From: Anniella stebbinsi
Lineage: Eukaryota > Chordata > Lepidosauria > Squamata > Anniellidae
Length of the DNA: 64,000 nucleotides
NCBI GenBank assembly: GCA_029215795.1
Contig: JARDYH010000002.1
Coordinates: 360,308,973 to 360,372,972 of the forward strand
Direction of reading: 5' to 3'
Of the stretch, positions 43,550-55,251 are shown piece after piece. The first letter of the stretch is position 1. The number at the start of each line of letters is the position of its first letter. A program made the translations under genes and the position numbers. The notes below the pieces were generated by a model, which was given only the letters and a program-made list of their open reading frames with translations, searched no databases and was not told the DNA's origin.

Positions 43550-46500
43550 CAGGGCCAAAGAAAAGAGCTGTGAGCTTGAAGCTTCACCTTTCTCCCTTCT
43601 CTCTGGGTTTTCCACAATAAGGAAAAAAGATGGAACCTGGGGGAACCTGGGAGGTTTGCAAGTGGAAGATGATGTCATCAGGACCCTCCCGTAAAATTCT
43701 GTAAATGAGGCAGGGCAGTTGTATGATACACGCCTTATCTGAAATTACCCAGGCAAGAGTGTGAAGAGACACTGTTAAGAAGAGGAGGGAGGCACAGAAA
43801 GCAGAGCAGAAAGAAGGGAATGAAAGCATTGAAAAAATGGAGGAACAAGCCATGCGTCCACCAGGTTACATCATTTTACTCTGTGCTGATCCTGGAATAA
43901 TTGTGACTCCATTGTCCTTCATTTGCAACCAGAAAAGCAGAGCTCCCCAATAAGCTTGCATTAAAAGCAAAGAACAGGGTGACCAACTCTCAGGATTTCC
44001 CCGGATTTGTCCTTGTGTTTGTTCTATCGTGGGTGTCAGGGGGGATTTTCTGTAATTTTCAATCATGTCCTGGAATTCCTCCTTTCTTCTTTAAGGATGC
44101 CATTACCGTGGCAGGGGAATGGAGGTGTGTCATTCCCAAATATGGTCACACTAGCAAAGAGGTTCAGGGAAAGAACAATCCTTCATCCTCTTTAACCATT
44201 CTGAATTCCCCATTATTCATTAAACCAAAAGATGTCTCAGAAATGAGCAACTGAAGGTGGCAATAATGAATCCATGGCAGAGATATCTGTTTTGTTCTCG
44301 TTTTTCATATGGAAAACTGAGCCAGGGACTTGCCAATAATCACACAGTGACCCTTTTCAAGCAATCATGGCAGTTTACCATGAGTTATTTAAGCCACAGT
44401 GGGTTGTGGTGCTTGCCCAGTGATTTCTGAATATTCAAGCCATGATTGTGGCTTGTTGTGTCATCCAAAATCAGCAATGGTGGGTTGTTGGCAGGGGTAG
44501 CAAATTACTCAGAACCCATGACCTGTTTTAAGGTTGTGGGTGGTTGTTAATCATGGTAATAACCCACAGTTCAGACAACACGATCAGATGCAGTTGTGCC
44601 TTGAATATTCAAAATGGTCGCCTGCACGCCCCACAACCCACCCACCCACTCCCACACACAAATCAAATAAGCCAGGACGGGCTGTTTGATTGTGCAAATT
44701 CGCCAACTGAATCCAAACAGCTGAGTTATAGGATCCTTAGTTACTATAGAAAATAATGTCTCTGAACATGTGCAGAGCCTTTCTTTCAGAACATAGCAAC
44801 TACAACCAAACTCATCTCGAGAACATCTTTCAGACCAGAAGGCATAACTGTTTTCCAATGAATTTCTAATACGGCAAAGCCTAGCAAGGTAAATAGAGAA
44901 AAGAGGAGAGGTATGGAAGAGAAGGGAAACTGGGAAGAAGAAACAAAGGAGGGGCATGGGTGTGGGTGAAAGGCGGGCTTAGCTTCAGAATCTGGGTAGT
45001 TCCAGGGCTCCTAGTGCTACGACTTAGAAGGCACTGTGAGCTAGTCTATAATTCCTTCCTTAACAGATTTTCTGTGGTAAGGAAAGAAGAGGGAAGATGT
45101 GGTTTCCACCAGTATGTCAGGGGCATGCCAGGATGACCAAGGATTTGCAGGATTCTAGACACCATCATTCCCCTGACACGCTCTATGTGTCAGGGGAATG
45201 ACTATGTGTCCTAATCGAGGAGCATAACCTCTCATCATCAGAGGATGCTCCTAAATTAATGGATCAGGGAGAGGGATCAGTTACAGAAGGAGAGCATGTG
45301 GTTCCCACCCTGTTAGGACCTACTTCTCCAAGAAGGACCCAGAGACAGCTCCCTTGTGTCCACAGGGAGTTGTGTTACTATCCTCAGACTCTAGCTGTGA
45401 AGACACCACTGCACCACAACCATTTCAACGTCATTGCAGCCCAAGGCTGCTGAAACAGTCCATGCCCCTTTAAAGGAGAAGTCAATAAGAAGGTGGGCTA
45501 ATCCGTCTAAAGTAAACCAAGACCATACTTAAGGCTCAGTCACAATCTGCTGCTTGTTGGAGCAACATACAGCCAAGTTTGTCTACTTCCAGCTCCAGCA
45601 TCACTCAGTGTTCTCCATGGTGCTGCTTTATTTCCTGTCTCTTTGAGACCCATGACTCCTGCTTGGTCAGAATCCACAGAACCAGGCTTTCCCCAAGTCC
45701 TTGGTCTGAACCAGACTTCATTGTACCCAATAACACCAGGCTGTCATATCCACAATGTTAGCCTTGAAAAGGCTTTGTAGGCCTGCCTTGGCATAAGTAG
45801 CCTGCTTTGAATGCTTGCTTGGCTGGATGAGGAGTGTGTGTTTAGAAATGACTAAGCCGAAAGCAGAACTGCAGATGATTTCCAGGAATTGCACAGATCC
45901 AATCCTAGCCCCATCATCTCAGAGTTAAAAGTGAGCCATAATCATGGGAATGCTGAAAGCACCATATCCATGCATCACCCTGAGGTAAGCCATGGCAGCA
46001 CTAAATTAGCACCTCTTGTAAAGGTGGAGATAAATATTTGCCATAAATAATCCCCCTTTACCTGAAATAATTACTGTCAAGTTGAAAATCTGAAATATGA
46101 AGATTCAGAAGAGGGACCAGAGCTCAGCAGTAGAGGCCATGCTTGCATGTAGAAGGACCCGGTTCAGTCCCATCCTTCATCAGTGGAAAAAAGGCTCTCT
46201 GGTATTAGGAATGGATACTATAGCACAGAGGTGGGCAATGCCCAAAAGTTGGAAGTCTACATTGTCGCCACCTGGACTACACCCTTATTGTGCCATTGCA
46301 AAATTTCCTACCAAAATTCAACAGCCTGGCAGGGAAATAGTAGCATTTTTTCCCTTTAAAACAAGGCACATTGCGCTCTCAGGAAATTCTGCTGTCTTTG
46401 AAAATGCGCTTTCAAAGAAAATGGATTTTTTCTGGCCACCAGCACAGCAGCTAATTCAGGGGGGGATAGAAAAGCCTTGGGGTCTACATGTTGCCCCCTC

Positions 46501-46835
46501 CCCCTGATAAAGGACTTGGAATAGTTTGGGCATGGATAGCCCAGCCTGAAAAAGTTGAAAAGAGATATTAATTAAATGTGGACACTGCATCATATCAAAC
46601 TTAATAAAACTAGGGCTGCCAACACCCCTTCCATTGGATATGGTAGGACCCAATACATCCCTCTCAGAGCAGAGAATGACGATAGAAAAAGTATTTTCTC
46701 CCCTCATCATTTAAATAAAACTGCTTTCACCATTAGTCCATTACTAAAGTACCAACACACTCCAGAGCACAGCTATGAAAGGGATTCTCCTGGGCTGCCC
46801 TTCCTGTCTTCTAGGCAGTCTGACAGGGCCAGGGT
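43550..46835. other. Intergenic stretch, mostly unrecognised
   Basis: No gene is seen. A decayed fold-back repeat with 'aaccatgattgtggcttgtt'-like motifs lies at about 44345-44585, and a short SINE-like fragment with 'gcttgcatgtagaaggaccc' at about 46115-46175. Confidence 0.4.
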
Positions 46836-46839
46836 GACT

Positions 46840-47239
46840 CTCTCATAATACTAGAACCCAAGGGAGTCATCCCATGAAGCTGACTGGTGGGAGATTCAGG
46901 ACAGATAAAAGGAAGGACTTCTTTAAACAGCACGTAGTTAAATTATGGAATTCACTTCCACAAGATGTAGTGATGGCCACCAATTTGGATGGCTTTAAAA
47001 GGGGTTTGGATAAATTCCTGGAGGAGAAGGCCATCAATGGCTACTAGTCCTGATGGCTACATGCTATCTCCAGTATCAAAGGCAGTAAGCCTGTATACAC
47101 TAGTTGATGGGGAAGATGGGTGGGAGGGTGCTGTTGCACCTCTGTCCAGCTTGTGGGTCCCTGGTCAACAGCTGGTTGGCCACTGTGTGATCGGAGTGCT
47201 GGACTAGATGAGCTTTGGCTATGGGGCGGTATATGTGTA

Positions 47240-47288
<49 letters not shown>

Positions 47289-47335
47289 GATGGACCCTCA
47301 GTCTGATCCAGCAGGGCTCCTCTTATGTTCTTATG
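46840..47335 (+). mobile_element. LINE 3' end ('gatccagcagggctc' type), CR1-like
   Basis: Shares long stretches with 61340-61835: 'ccatgaagctgactggtggg', 'ttcctggaggagaaggccat' and the end 'ctgatccagcagggctcctc'. The family's coding part is missing. An (AAT)n run (47239-47288) interrupts it before the last 45 bp, with a few bases of an L2-like 'gctttggctatggggcggta' tail, so another LINE tail is probably inserted there. Confidence 0.75.
47239..47288. repeat. (AAT)n microsatellite
   Basis: About 16 AAT units, probably the tail of a small L2-type insertion. Confidence 0.92.
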
Positions 47336-47339
47336 ACTT

Positions 47340-48523
47340 ACAACTGGCTCATAAGCCTTCCAAGCCATTCTCTGAACCATAAAAGACTTTTACTGCACAA
47401 AACATCTGTTTATAGGGAAAAAAGGGCCACAGAAAAGGAAGTTTTCACTTTTTTTTGGATGTTCAGGAGGGAGGTATAGGCAATTTTAAGGCAATGGTCA
47501 TGTGTATATCAAAGAGGCCTAGCTCAAATGGCTGTCTGAACCAAAGTTTGCTTTTGACTTATTACTAGCAGGAAGCTTTCCTAGGGGAAAAGAGAACATT
47601 ACGAGAAAATTCTTGCTCAATACGGTTCATGCCCCAGAGGGCTCAAAACCACAGAAAACAAGCTGGGAAGTCTGTATGGAAGTGAAGAAGTAAAAGCAAA
47701 ACATCATCATATGTGAATAAGAATGAAGAGACAGGATTAAAAGAGTACAGTAGCCAATCAGAATGCAGTAAGCAATCACACCATATATCATGTTCAAGTA
47801 TAAAACTATAAAAGTAAAGGGAAGATACCTGGTCAGGTCATTCCCAGCAAGGGACAATCTCTGCTAGCAGAAAGCTGTGTTGGTAATGTATGCACAATAT
47901 TTTTCCTGTTTTAATCTTTGTCAACAAATACCATGGTTTCAGTTCCTTTTTCTAATTATCTTGAATACATTTGCTTGCTTTTAATCAATCCATGTTTTAA
48001 AATATGGTCTATGAGCATCTATTCATAAAGTAACTGTGTTTTCTGTAAATGGTTCTGTCCTTCTCAGCATCAAGAGAATCACATCTCTCTAAACCCAGAT
48101 ATAGACAGGAAATAGGAGCCTGTCATGTAAACAGCGGTCTGCTTAATTATATTTACTATCTACAGGTTGTTGTTTTTCCTACGGAGAGGTATTTCAATAA
48201 GAGTAAATAATCCATTTTTGTCCATGCCTGGAACCTCTCCTCAGAAGCTTAAGAGGAGAGACATTGCCATAAAGTCCGCCCTTTGGGATGAGGCTGGGCA
48301 AAACCCAAGATGGAAGCCAAATGCCTTTGAGGTTATATGGCAATAAGCACTCATTGGCCATGTGGGACTGTGAGACCACCCAGCAGCTTCAGAAAACAAA
48401 CAGAACAGACTCCTACTACTCCATCAAAATTTGGGCATGTTGGCTCTGCACAGGACCTCCCAAATCAAAATTCCTGGCAGCAGAACAGATAAGCATGGTT
48501 GAATGGCTTATATGCCCAAACAG
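47340..48523. other. Region downstream of MMP23, no gene seen
   Basis: Short frames only, with no recognised motifs. It may include part of the MMP23 3' untranslated region at its right end. Confidence 0.35.
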
Positions 48524-48529
48524 TTTATT
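48524..48529 (-). promoter_or_regulatory. Candidate MMP23 polyadenylation signal
   Basis: AATAAA on the minus strand about 330 nt after the MMP23 stop codon. It is one plausible signal; transcript data would be needed to confirm it. Confidence 0.35.
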
Positions 48530-48857
48530 GCCTAGCACGGTGCTGGCTGTCACTCGGGCAGTCAGGCATACACTAAGACTTAAGGGACACGGTATTTCTG
48601 AGCATGTGCTCAGCCCAGGCATTTGTGATTAGTACTCGAACCAAGCTCCCGGGCCCATTTAAAAAAACCCTCTTGGATTTCACCCAAGTGTTCTTGTTTC
48701 AGCACCCTGGTTTTTCAGAGTGGGGGAGCTTTTCAGTTGTTGCTATCGTTAAACCATTGAGAGTCAATAAGAGACCTCCCGATCGATCCTGATCTACCTT
48801 CTGCCCACCCCTGTCCCCCGTTATATCTTCGGCTCCTGCTCTCCCTCATGTGTCCTC

Positions 48858-49062
48858 CTATGGCCCCTGCATGGGGTGCGACGGACTTTCAGCCTTGAGT
48901 TTTAACTGCCAGGAATTAACCCGGAGAGTCCTGCTTCCCCGGCGGATCAAGCAGGCGTACCGCCCTTCACTGAACTCGGTAGCGACGACACGCAGGTCCT
49001 GGCTGGGAAGCAGTTCAAAGCCTTGGAGAGTGCGGGAGAGGGGCTCCCCATCTTTGTACCAG
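48858..49062 (-). CDS. MMP23B: MMP23 last exon (Ig domain second half, stop)
   Basis: 205 bp including TAG at 48858-48860. It encodes SWYKDGEPL, a strand with [17 protein letters not shown] (the second Ig cysteine) and TLRVNSW, then a short polar tail ending MQGP. The tail after the Ig domain extends the protein slightly. Confidence 0.95.
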
Positions 49063-49538
49063 CTGCAACAGAAGAGAAGGCAGGGGTCGGAGGGAGGGAG
49101 GGAGACCACGCAATTTAAAGTTGCTGGCACTGGCCCTTCAAAGCCATGCCACCGCCAAAGGAGCATCCATCTTCTCTGTATTTATACCCTTATATATACC
49201 TGGACGACAACTACTATCCTCAGAGGAGGCCCTACTGGCCGTTCCGAGATGAACAGAATGCCGCCATGAAGAACCTCGGCGGCGGGACCTTCTCTGTAGC
49301 GGCCCCCGCCCTCTGGAAAACCTTCCCTCGTGCAGTTAGGGAGGCAGAAAACGTTGCATCTTTTAAACGCCTCCTGAAGATGTACCTTTTTACACAGGCT
49401 TTCCCTGGTTTTTAATGTAGCTCGTTTTACACTGCCTTTTTAAATTTTTAATGTTTATATTTATATTGTTATTTGTTTATGGTTTTTAATTGTGCCCTGC
49501 CCAGAGAGCTCCGGCTGATGGGCAGCATAAAGATGTAA

Positions 49539-49573
<35 letters not shown>

Positions 49574-52500
49574 AATATTTCCCCAGCCCAGCACAGCAAA
49601 CTGTCAGAAGAAATTTGGACATATCCTCCCATAAGTGTTCTGCCAGCTGTTCAGCCACATGGCTCCTACTTTTCTTAATATGATCATTAGTCCATAGCAC
49701 ACTCCAGTGCGCTGGGCGAGATGGACACTTGGTCTGATCCAGCAGGGCTCTTCTTATGTTCTTGTAAGTTGTAAGCAAAACATCTGAAAGGTCAAAACAT
49801 CTGGAGGGCCACGTTCTAATGGCTACTACTCTCCTCTCCCCCTGGCCCTCCTATATCCCATCTTCATGTTCCCCTCCCCTTTCCCTGATGATGTTGGCCA
49901 TCTCAGCGTTCTGGCCACCATCCAGCCCCATTTGCTGTACAGGGCTGCACCTTACCTTGGAGCACACATCATACGCCAGTCAGGAAGCAAAAATTGGTTA
50001 CTGCTTTGGAGTCCATATGCTATCCCAGAAGGTTAGGCTGACCCTATGAAAAGGAGGACAGGGCTCATGTAACTCTAACAGTTGTAGAGAAAGGGGAATT
50101 TCAGCCGGTGTCATTTGTATGCAATTAGTTCCTGATAAAATCCCCTCTTCTTCACAACAGTTAAAGCTGCCTTCTTTTGTATATGGTCACTCTAGTATAG
50201 TGCCTGCAGCTTTAACTGTTGTGATGAAGAGGGAATTTCACCAGGAACTAATTGCATACAAATGACACTGGCTGAAATTCCCTTTTCTCTGCAACTGTTA
50301 GTTACATGAGCCCTGACCTGGATTTTATCTGGTCACCCTAGGTTATCCGAAAACGGAAAGCAGCAGTTCATCTGAGAGCAGGTACTATAGAACATGGTCC
50401 TGTCAGGAGTGTTGAGGCTGGATTTCTGGCAGACCCAACCAGGCATCTTTATGGCCTGTTAGTCCCTCCATTTGGTAGCCCACAGGAGCACCTGCCTCAT
50501 AAGTACGCTGACCCTATGAAAAGGAGGACAGGGCTCATGTAACTCTAACAGTTGTAGAGAAAGGGGAATTTCAGCCGGTGTCATTTGTATGCAATTAGTT
50601 CCTGATAAAATCCCCTCTTCTTCACAACAGTTAAAGCTGCCTTCTTTTGTATATGGTCACTCTAGTATAGTGCCTGCAGCTTTAACTGTTGTGATGAAGA
50701 GGGAATTTCACCAGGGACTAATTGCATACAAATGACACTGGCTGAAATTCCCTTTTCTCTACAACTATTAAAGTGTCATGAGCCCTGACCTGGATTTTAA
50801 CTGGTCACCCTACACCTGATGGGATTTTAATGTTTTATCAAGCCTTGGCATCTTATTGTACCTGTTACATGAGCCCTGTCCGCCTTTTCATATGGTCAGC
50901 CTACAGAAGGTCAGTGTTGCACAGTCTGCTGGAGAATGCTACTCCTTCATTGTCTTAACTGACTTAAGGATTCTCACCTGACTTGCAAGTGTGACCTGGA
51001 AGAGTTGAACCCACAACGGAAGGTGATGGCCCGGCCCTTGGAGATGTATCTGGTGTGAACATGAGAAGGCCAGGCAGGTGGAGAAGAGGAGGAGGTATCA
51101 CCTTGCTCTGTAAGAAAGGGGCATTCACAAACACACTGCATGAATGGCACCAGGTACAACAGCACAAGAATTGCTACCAAATGGCACATAAAATAGGGTG
51201 TCCTTAAGGAAAGGAGGACTGGGCTCCTGTATCTTTAACAGTTGTATAGAAAAAGGGATTTCAGCGGATGTCCTTTGAATGCATGCAGCACCTGGTGAAA
51301 TTCCCTCTTCATCACAACAGTTAAAGCTGCAGGAGCCCTGCCCTCTTTTGAATCATACTAGTATAGCTCCTGCAGCTTTAACTGTTGTGATGAAGAGGGA
51401 ATCTCACCAGCTGCTGCATGCCTACAAATGACACCTGCTGAAACTCCCTTTTCTATACAACTGTTAAAGACATAGGAGCCCTGTCTTCCTTTCCATCTGG
51501 TCACCCTAACTTAAGAGAGTTTTGAGACAAACTTAGAACTTCAATTTTGCAGAAATTTCTCAGGAGAGCTCTCCACACCCCAGAAAGATTCACCTGTTCT
51601 CCTGTACCATAAAAATGCCTTTGCTATGTTGTGAGAGAGAACGAACGAATCTACCGGGCAATTAAAGCATATTAGCAATATTGCAGAGGCCTATATTTTG
51701 CAGGAGGAAAGCTGTATGTGGGATCACCTTTGAAAAGCGCCCATAAACTACAACTGATTCAAAATTTGCCAGCCACGTTGTTAACCGGGACATGCTGTCC
51801 TGAGCGCAGCGCTTAAAAGATCTTCGCTGCCCGCCTGCCGGTTTGCTTCTGGGAAGAAACAAAAGGGCTGATGTTGACCTACAGAGTCGTAATGGTCTCA
51901 GAACAAGAGATCAGAAGGGCCGGCTCCTCCCAAATCAGGCTTCCTGGATGTTTCATTCATCAAGCTGCCCTTGCTCCAAGGGCCTTCACAATCGGAAATC
52001 AGGTGTCCGGCAACAGGAGATGATTTTCTCCATGGTTCTGGTGCCTTGGGGATCCCCCCACCCCAGACAGTTTTATGTGGCTTCCTCTCTTTTATCCTTC
52101 CTATATTTTGGAAATCAATATTATTGCGTTGGGGAGGGAGGGTAAATTGTGAATTTAGGGAGCGAGGTAAAAGTGTTGACATTTTACTGCTGTTAACTTT
52201 ATATATTGGAATCCTGACATTTTAGTCTGGGGCCCAGGTGAAGCGGTATCCAGAAACCTGTCTTAGCGCCTGTTATCGTTAATTTAAACAGCACAAAAAA
52301 CAAGCCAGATTTTCTTGCCAGCTGCTGAGATCACATGGAAGCAAAGTGAAGGCTTCCAGCCGTGGCCATTTGCCATGAATGCCTTCAGGGGCTCAGAGGC
52401 ATTCTTAGGAAATGAAGTTGGCGCTGGCTGCAGGCTAGAATCACAGAATAGTAGAATTGGAGGGGGCCTGTAAGGCCATGGAGACCAACCCCCTGCAATG

Positions 52501-53313
52501 CAGGAATCCACCTTAAAGCATCCCTGACAGATGGCTGTCCAGCTGCCTCTTGAATGCCTCTAATGTGGGAAAGCCCATCATCTCCCTAGGTCATTGGCTC
52601 CATTGTTGAACTGCTCTAACAGTCAGGAAGTCTAACATAAGAGATGCTTAGCAAAAATCAGCAAAAAGCTAAAACAGAGAGAGAGACAGAGACAGAGACA
52701 GAGACAGAGCAGCACCAGAGTTGTTACCAGCCACTGGCAAATTGATTTAAAAAAAAAAAAAAACTAAACCAGGACAGGGGGAAGTGAACAACCCTCAAGA
52801 GTTTCATTTTGAAGGGGATGCTAATCGTCACCAGGCCAAAAGGAAAGCATGGCCCATCAGAGCCTGCTGTAGAGCAGGCAGCATTAGGAGCTCCGGGCTC
52901 TCACCAAAGCAGGCGTTGCAGATCCGGGGGCAGTGCCTCTTCATGAAGGCACGCTGGCGCGTACAGAAGCCCTGCTGGGCCCATGACTGGCACTGCCTCT
53001 TCTCATCCACGCAGCCTGCAAATCAAGGAGGGGAGGGGAGGGGAGGGAAAGCAAAGCAGGAGGGTCAAGCAGGTGTGAAGCAGCCACACGTGTCTTCCCC
53101 ACCGGATAGAGATCAGACTCCAGGAATAGGGGAGGGATTATCTATGGGGTGGGTGGAGCTTTTTTCTGTAAAGGGCCACATTGTTTCAGAGGTGATCTGT
53201 TGAGGGCCACATGCTGGTAGTGGCCAGGGCCACAGCCAAAATGAGGTAGGGCCACCCCTTTCCTCCACTCCCACTTTCTAGCTGGTGCCCCCTTCTCTCT
53301 CTCTCTGCTGCCC

Positions 53314-53357
<44 letters not shown>

Positions 53358-53445
53358 GTCACCCTTTCTCTTTCTCTCTCTCTCTCTCTCTCTGTTACTG
53401 CCTCTCTCTCTGCCACCCCGTTTTCTCTCTTTCACTCTGCACCAC

Positions 53446-53482
<37 letters not shown>

Positions 53483-55211
53483 ACCCCTTCTCTTTCTCTC
53501 TCTCTCTCTTTCTCTGTCTCCCCTTCTCTCTCATAATGCCTTCTCTCTCCCTTTTCCTCCTCAGCCAATGGGCCACCAAGGGAAGGGTAGACCGCTCTTG
53601 CCAAAGGCCTGAACTCACTGCATGCAGAGGGCTTTGGAAACTGGGCCAATGGCGCGTGTGTTTCTAGAGCTGCAGGTTGCCCACTCTGAACTATAAGGTA
53701 GAGCATGAAACAGCTGAATTACAACTTGCCAAGAAGTTAAATTCCATCATATTTTACTTTAATAATGTCGATTAAAGTTTTCTATTCCACCATGGGCATT
53801 AATACATTGTGCTTCTTTGTACACATTTCAACTTCAACTGTAAGTTTTGCAATTTATTTTCAGTTTTTATATTGTTTCTTCTACATGTGTGAGTGTGGCT
53901 GTGCTGGCTGGGGATTGTGGCAGTTGTAATCCAGCACATCTGGAGGGAGCCAGGCTGGAGAAGGCTGCCCTAGGCTAACTCCAGTTAATCCCAAGGATGC
54001 GTGCCTGCTGGTTAAATACAACCATACCCCTGGAGAGAGGGGTCACAACCTCCACCCAGGACAATAGATCCACAGCAGGAGGTGCTCCCAAGTTGAACCC
54101 TGTGACACCAGAGGCGTTGGCGCTTACTGGTTTGGGCATGGCCAGCCAGGTGGGCTCCTCACCGTACAGCCGTTGAATGGCCCAGACGTCATCCTGGCCA
54201 ATGCGCCATGTCCTGCTGTAGGTGGCATTGGGGTGCATGAGGGCGCGGGCATCCCGGGAATGCCACAGGCCCAGGGCATGGCCGATCTCGTGAGCTGCGA
54301 CCTGCACCAAGTCATTCAGCCAGACACCTGCCAGAGAGAGAACACAGCGGGCACAAAAACACTCCAGAAAAACAAAACCAATATCCACCACCCCAATTTC
54401 CAGCACCACCGATTTCCATCAGGCCAAGAGTCCAAGGGACAAAGTTAGACACCTGATGTGGGGCAGCCCCCCCTCCAGAAATGGAGTGGACAGCCCTCCT
54501 CCCTCAGAGGGCTATAGGGGTGCACCTTGGTGAGGACGGTGCCCAGGAGTGCCCGCAGGCATGCCATCACTCAGACAGGGCCAGGCTGCATGTGTCCAAT
54601 TCTGACAGCTGTGCAACTTTGCTTGGAGGCTTCACGTATCAAACTAAGGGTTCTTCCAACCTGTCCATTCGCTAGTGTTTTTTAAAGGCCAACCCTTATG
54701 CCAAGCTAAGACTGGCAACCATTTGCCATAGGTAACCTTCACTGCTTCAACCGCCCCCCCCCCCCTTTCTTCCACTAAACAAAATCAGCTCGCACAACAG
54801 TACCTTGCTTCCAACTGAAGCGGGAGCGGCCCAGGATCCAAAATTCATGGTTGTCAAAGTGGATCTCGCCACGGGGTGGGAGGAAGGCATGAGCCAGCTC
54901 CCCGTTCAGCCCATCAAAGCAAGGATGCAGGGGAGAGAACCAGCAGTCGGTGTGGTTAAACGTGTAGAAACCTGCCCAATAGCAGCAAGATAGAGGACTT
55001 TATAATAACCAGCATTGGCTTCTATAGGCTGATCACATGGAAAGGAGGACAGGGCTCCTGTATCTTTAACAGTTGTATTGAAAAGGGAATTTCAGCAGGT
55101 GTCATTTGTATGCATGAAGCACCTGGTGAAATTCCTTCTTCACCGCAACAGTTCAAGCTGCAGGAGCCCTGATCAGGCTAGCTAAAGAGGGCAGGGCTCC
55201 TGCAGCTTTAA

Positions 55212-55251
<40 letters not shown>

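Noticed and set aside
50034..51508. CRISPR-like array (repeated units with spacers)
   Set aside because: Units are ~310-bp palindromic transposons with irregular spacing in a vertebrate intron.
52828..53015. Secreted venom-like ShK peptide gene
   Set aside because: The ShK exon is spliced in frame between the MMP23 catalytic and Ig exons and has no signal peptide of its own.
53285..53706. Ser/Leu-rich and Arg/Glu-rich proteins on the two strands
   Set aside because: They are translations of a (CT)n low-complexity tract.
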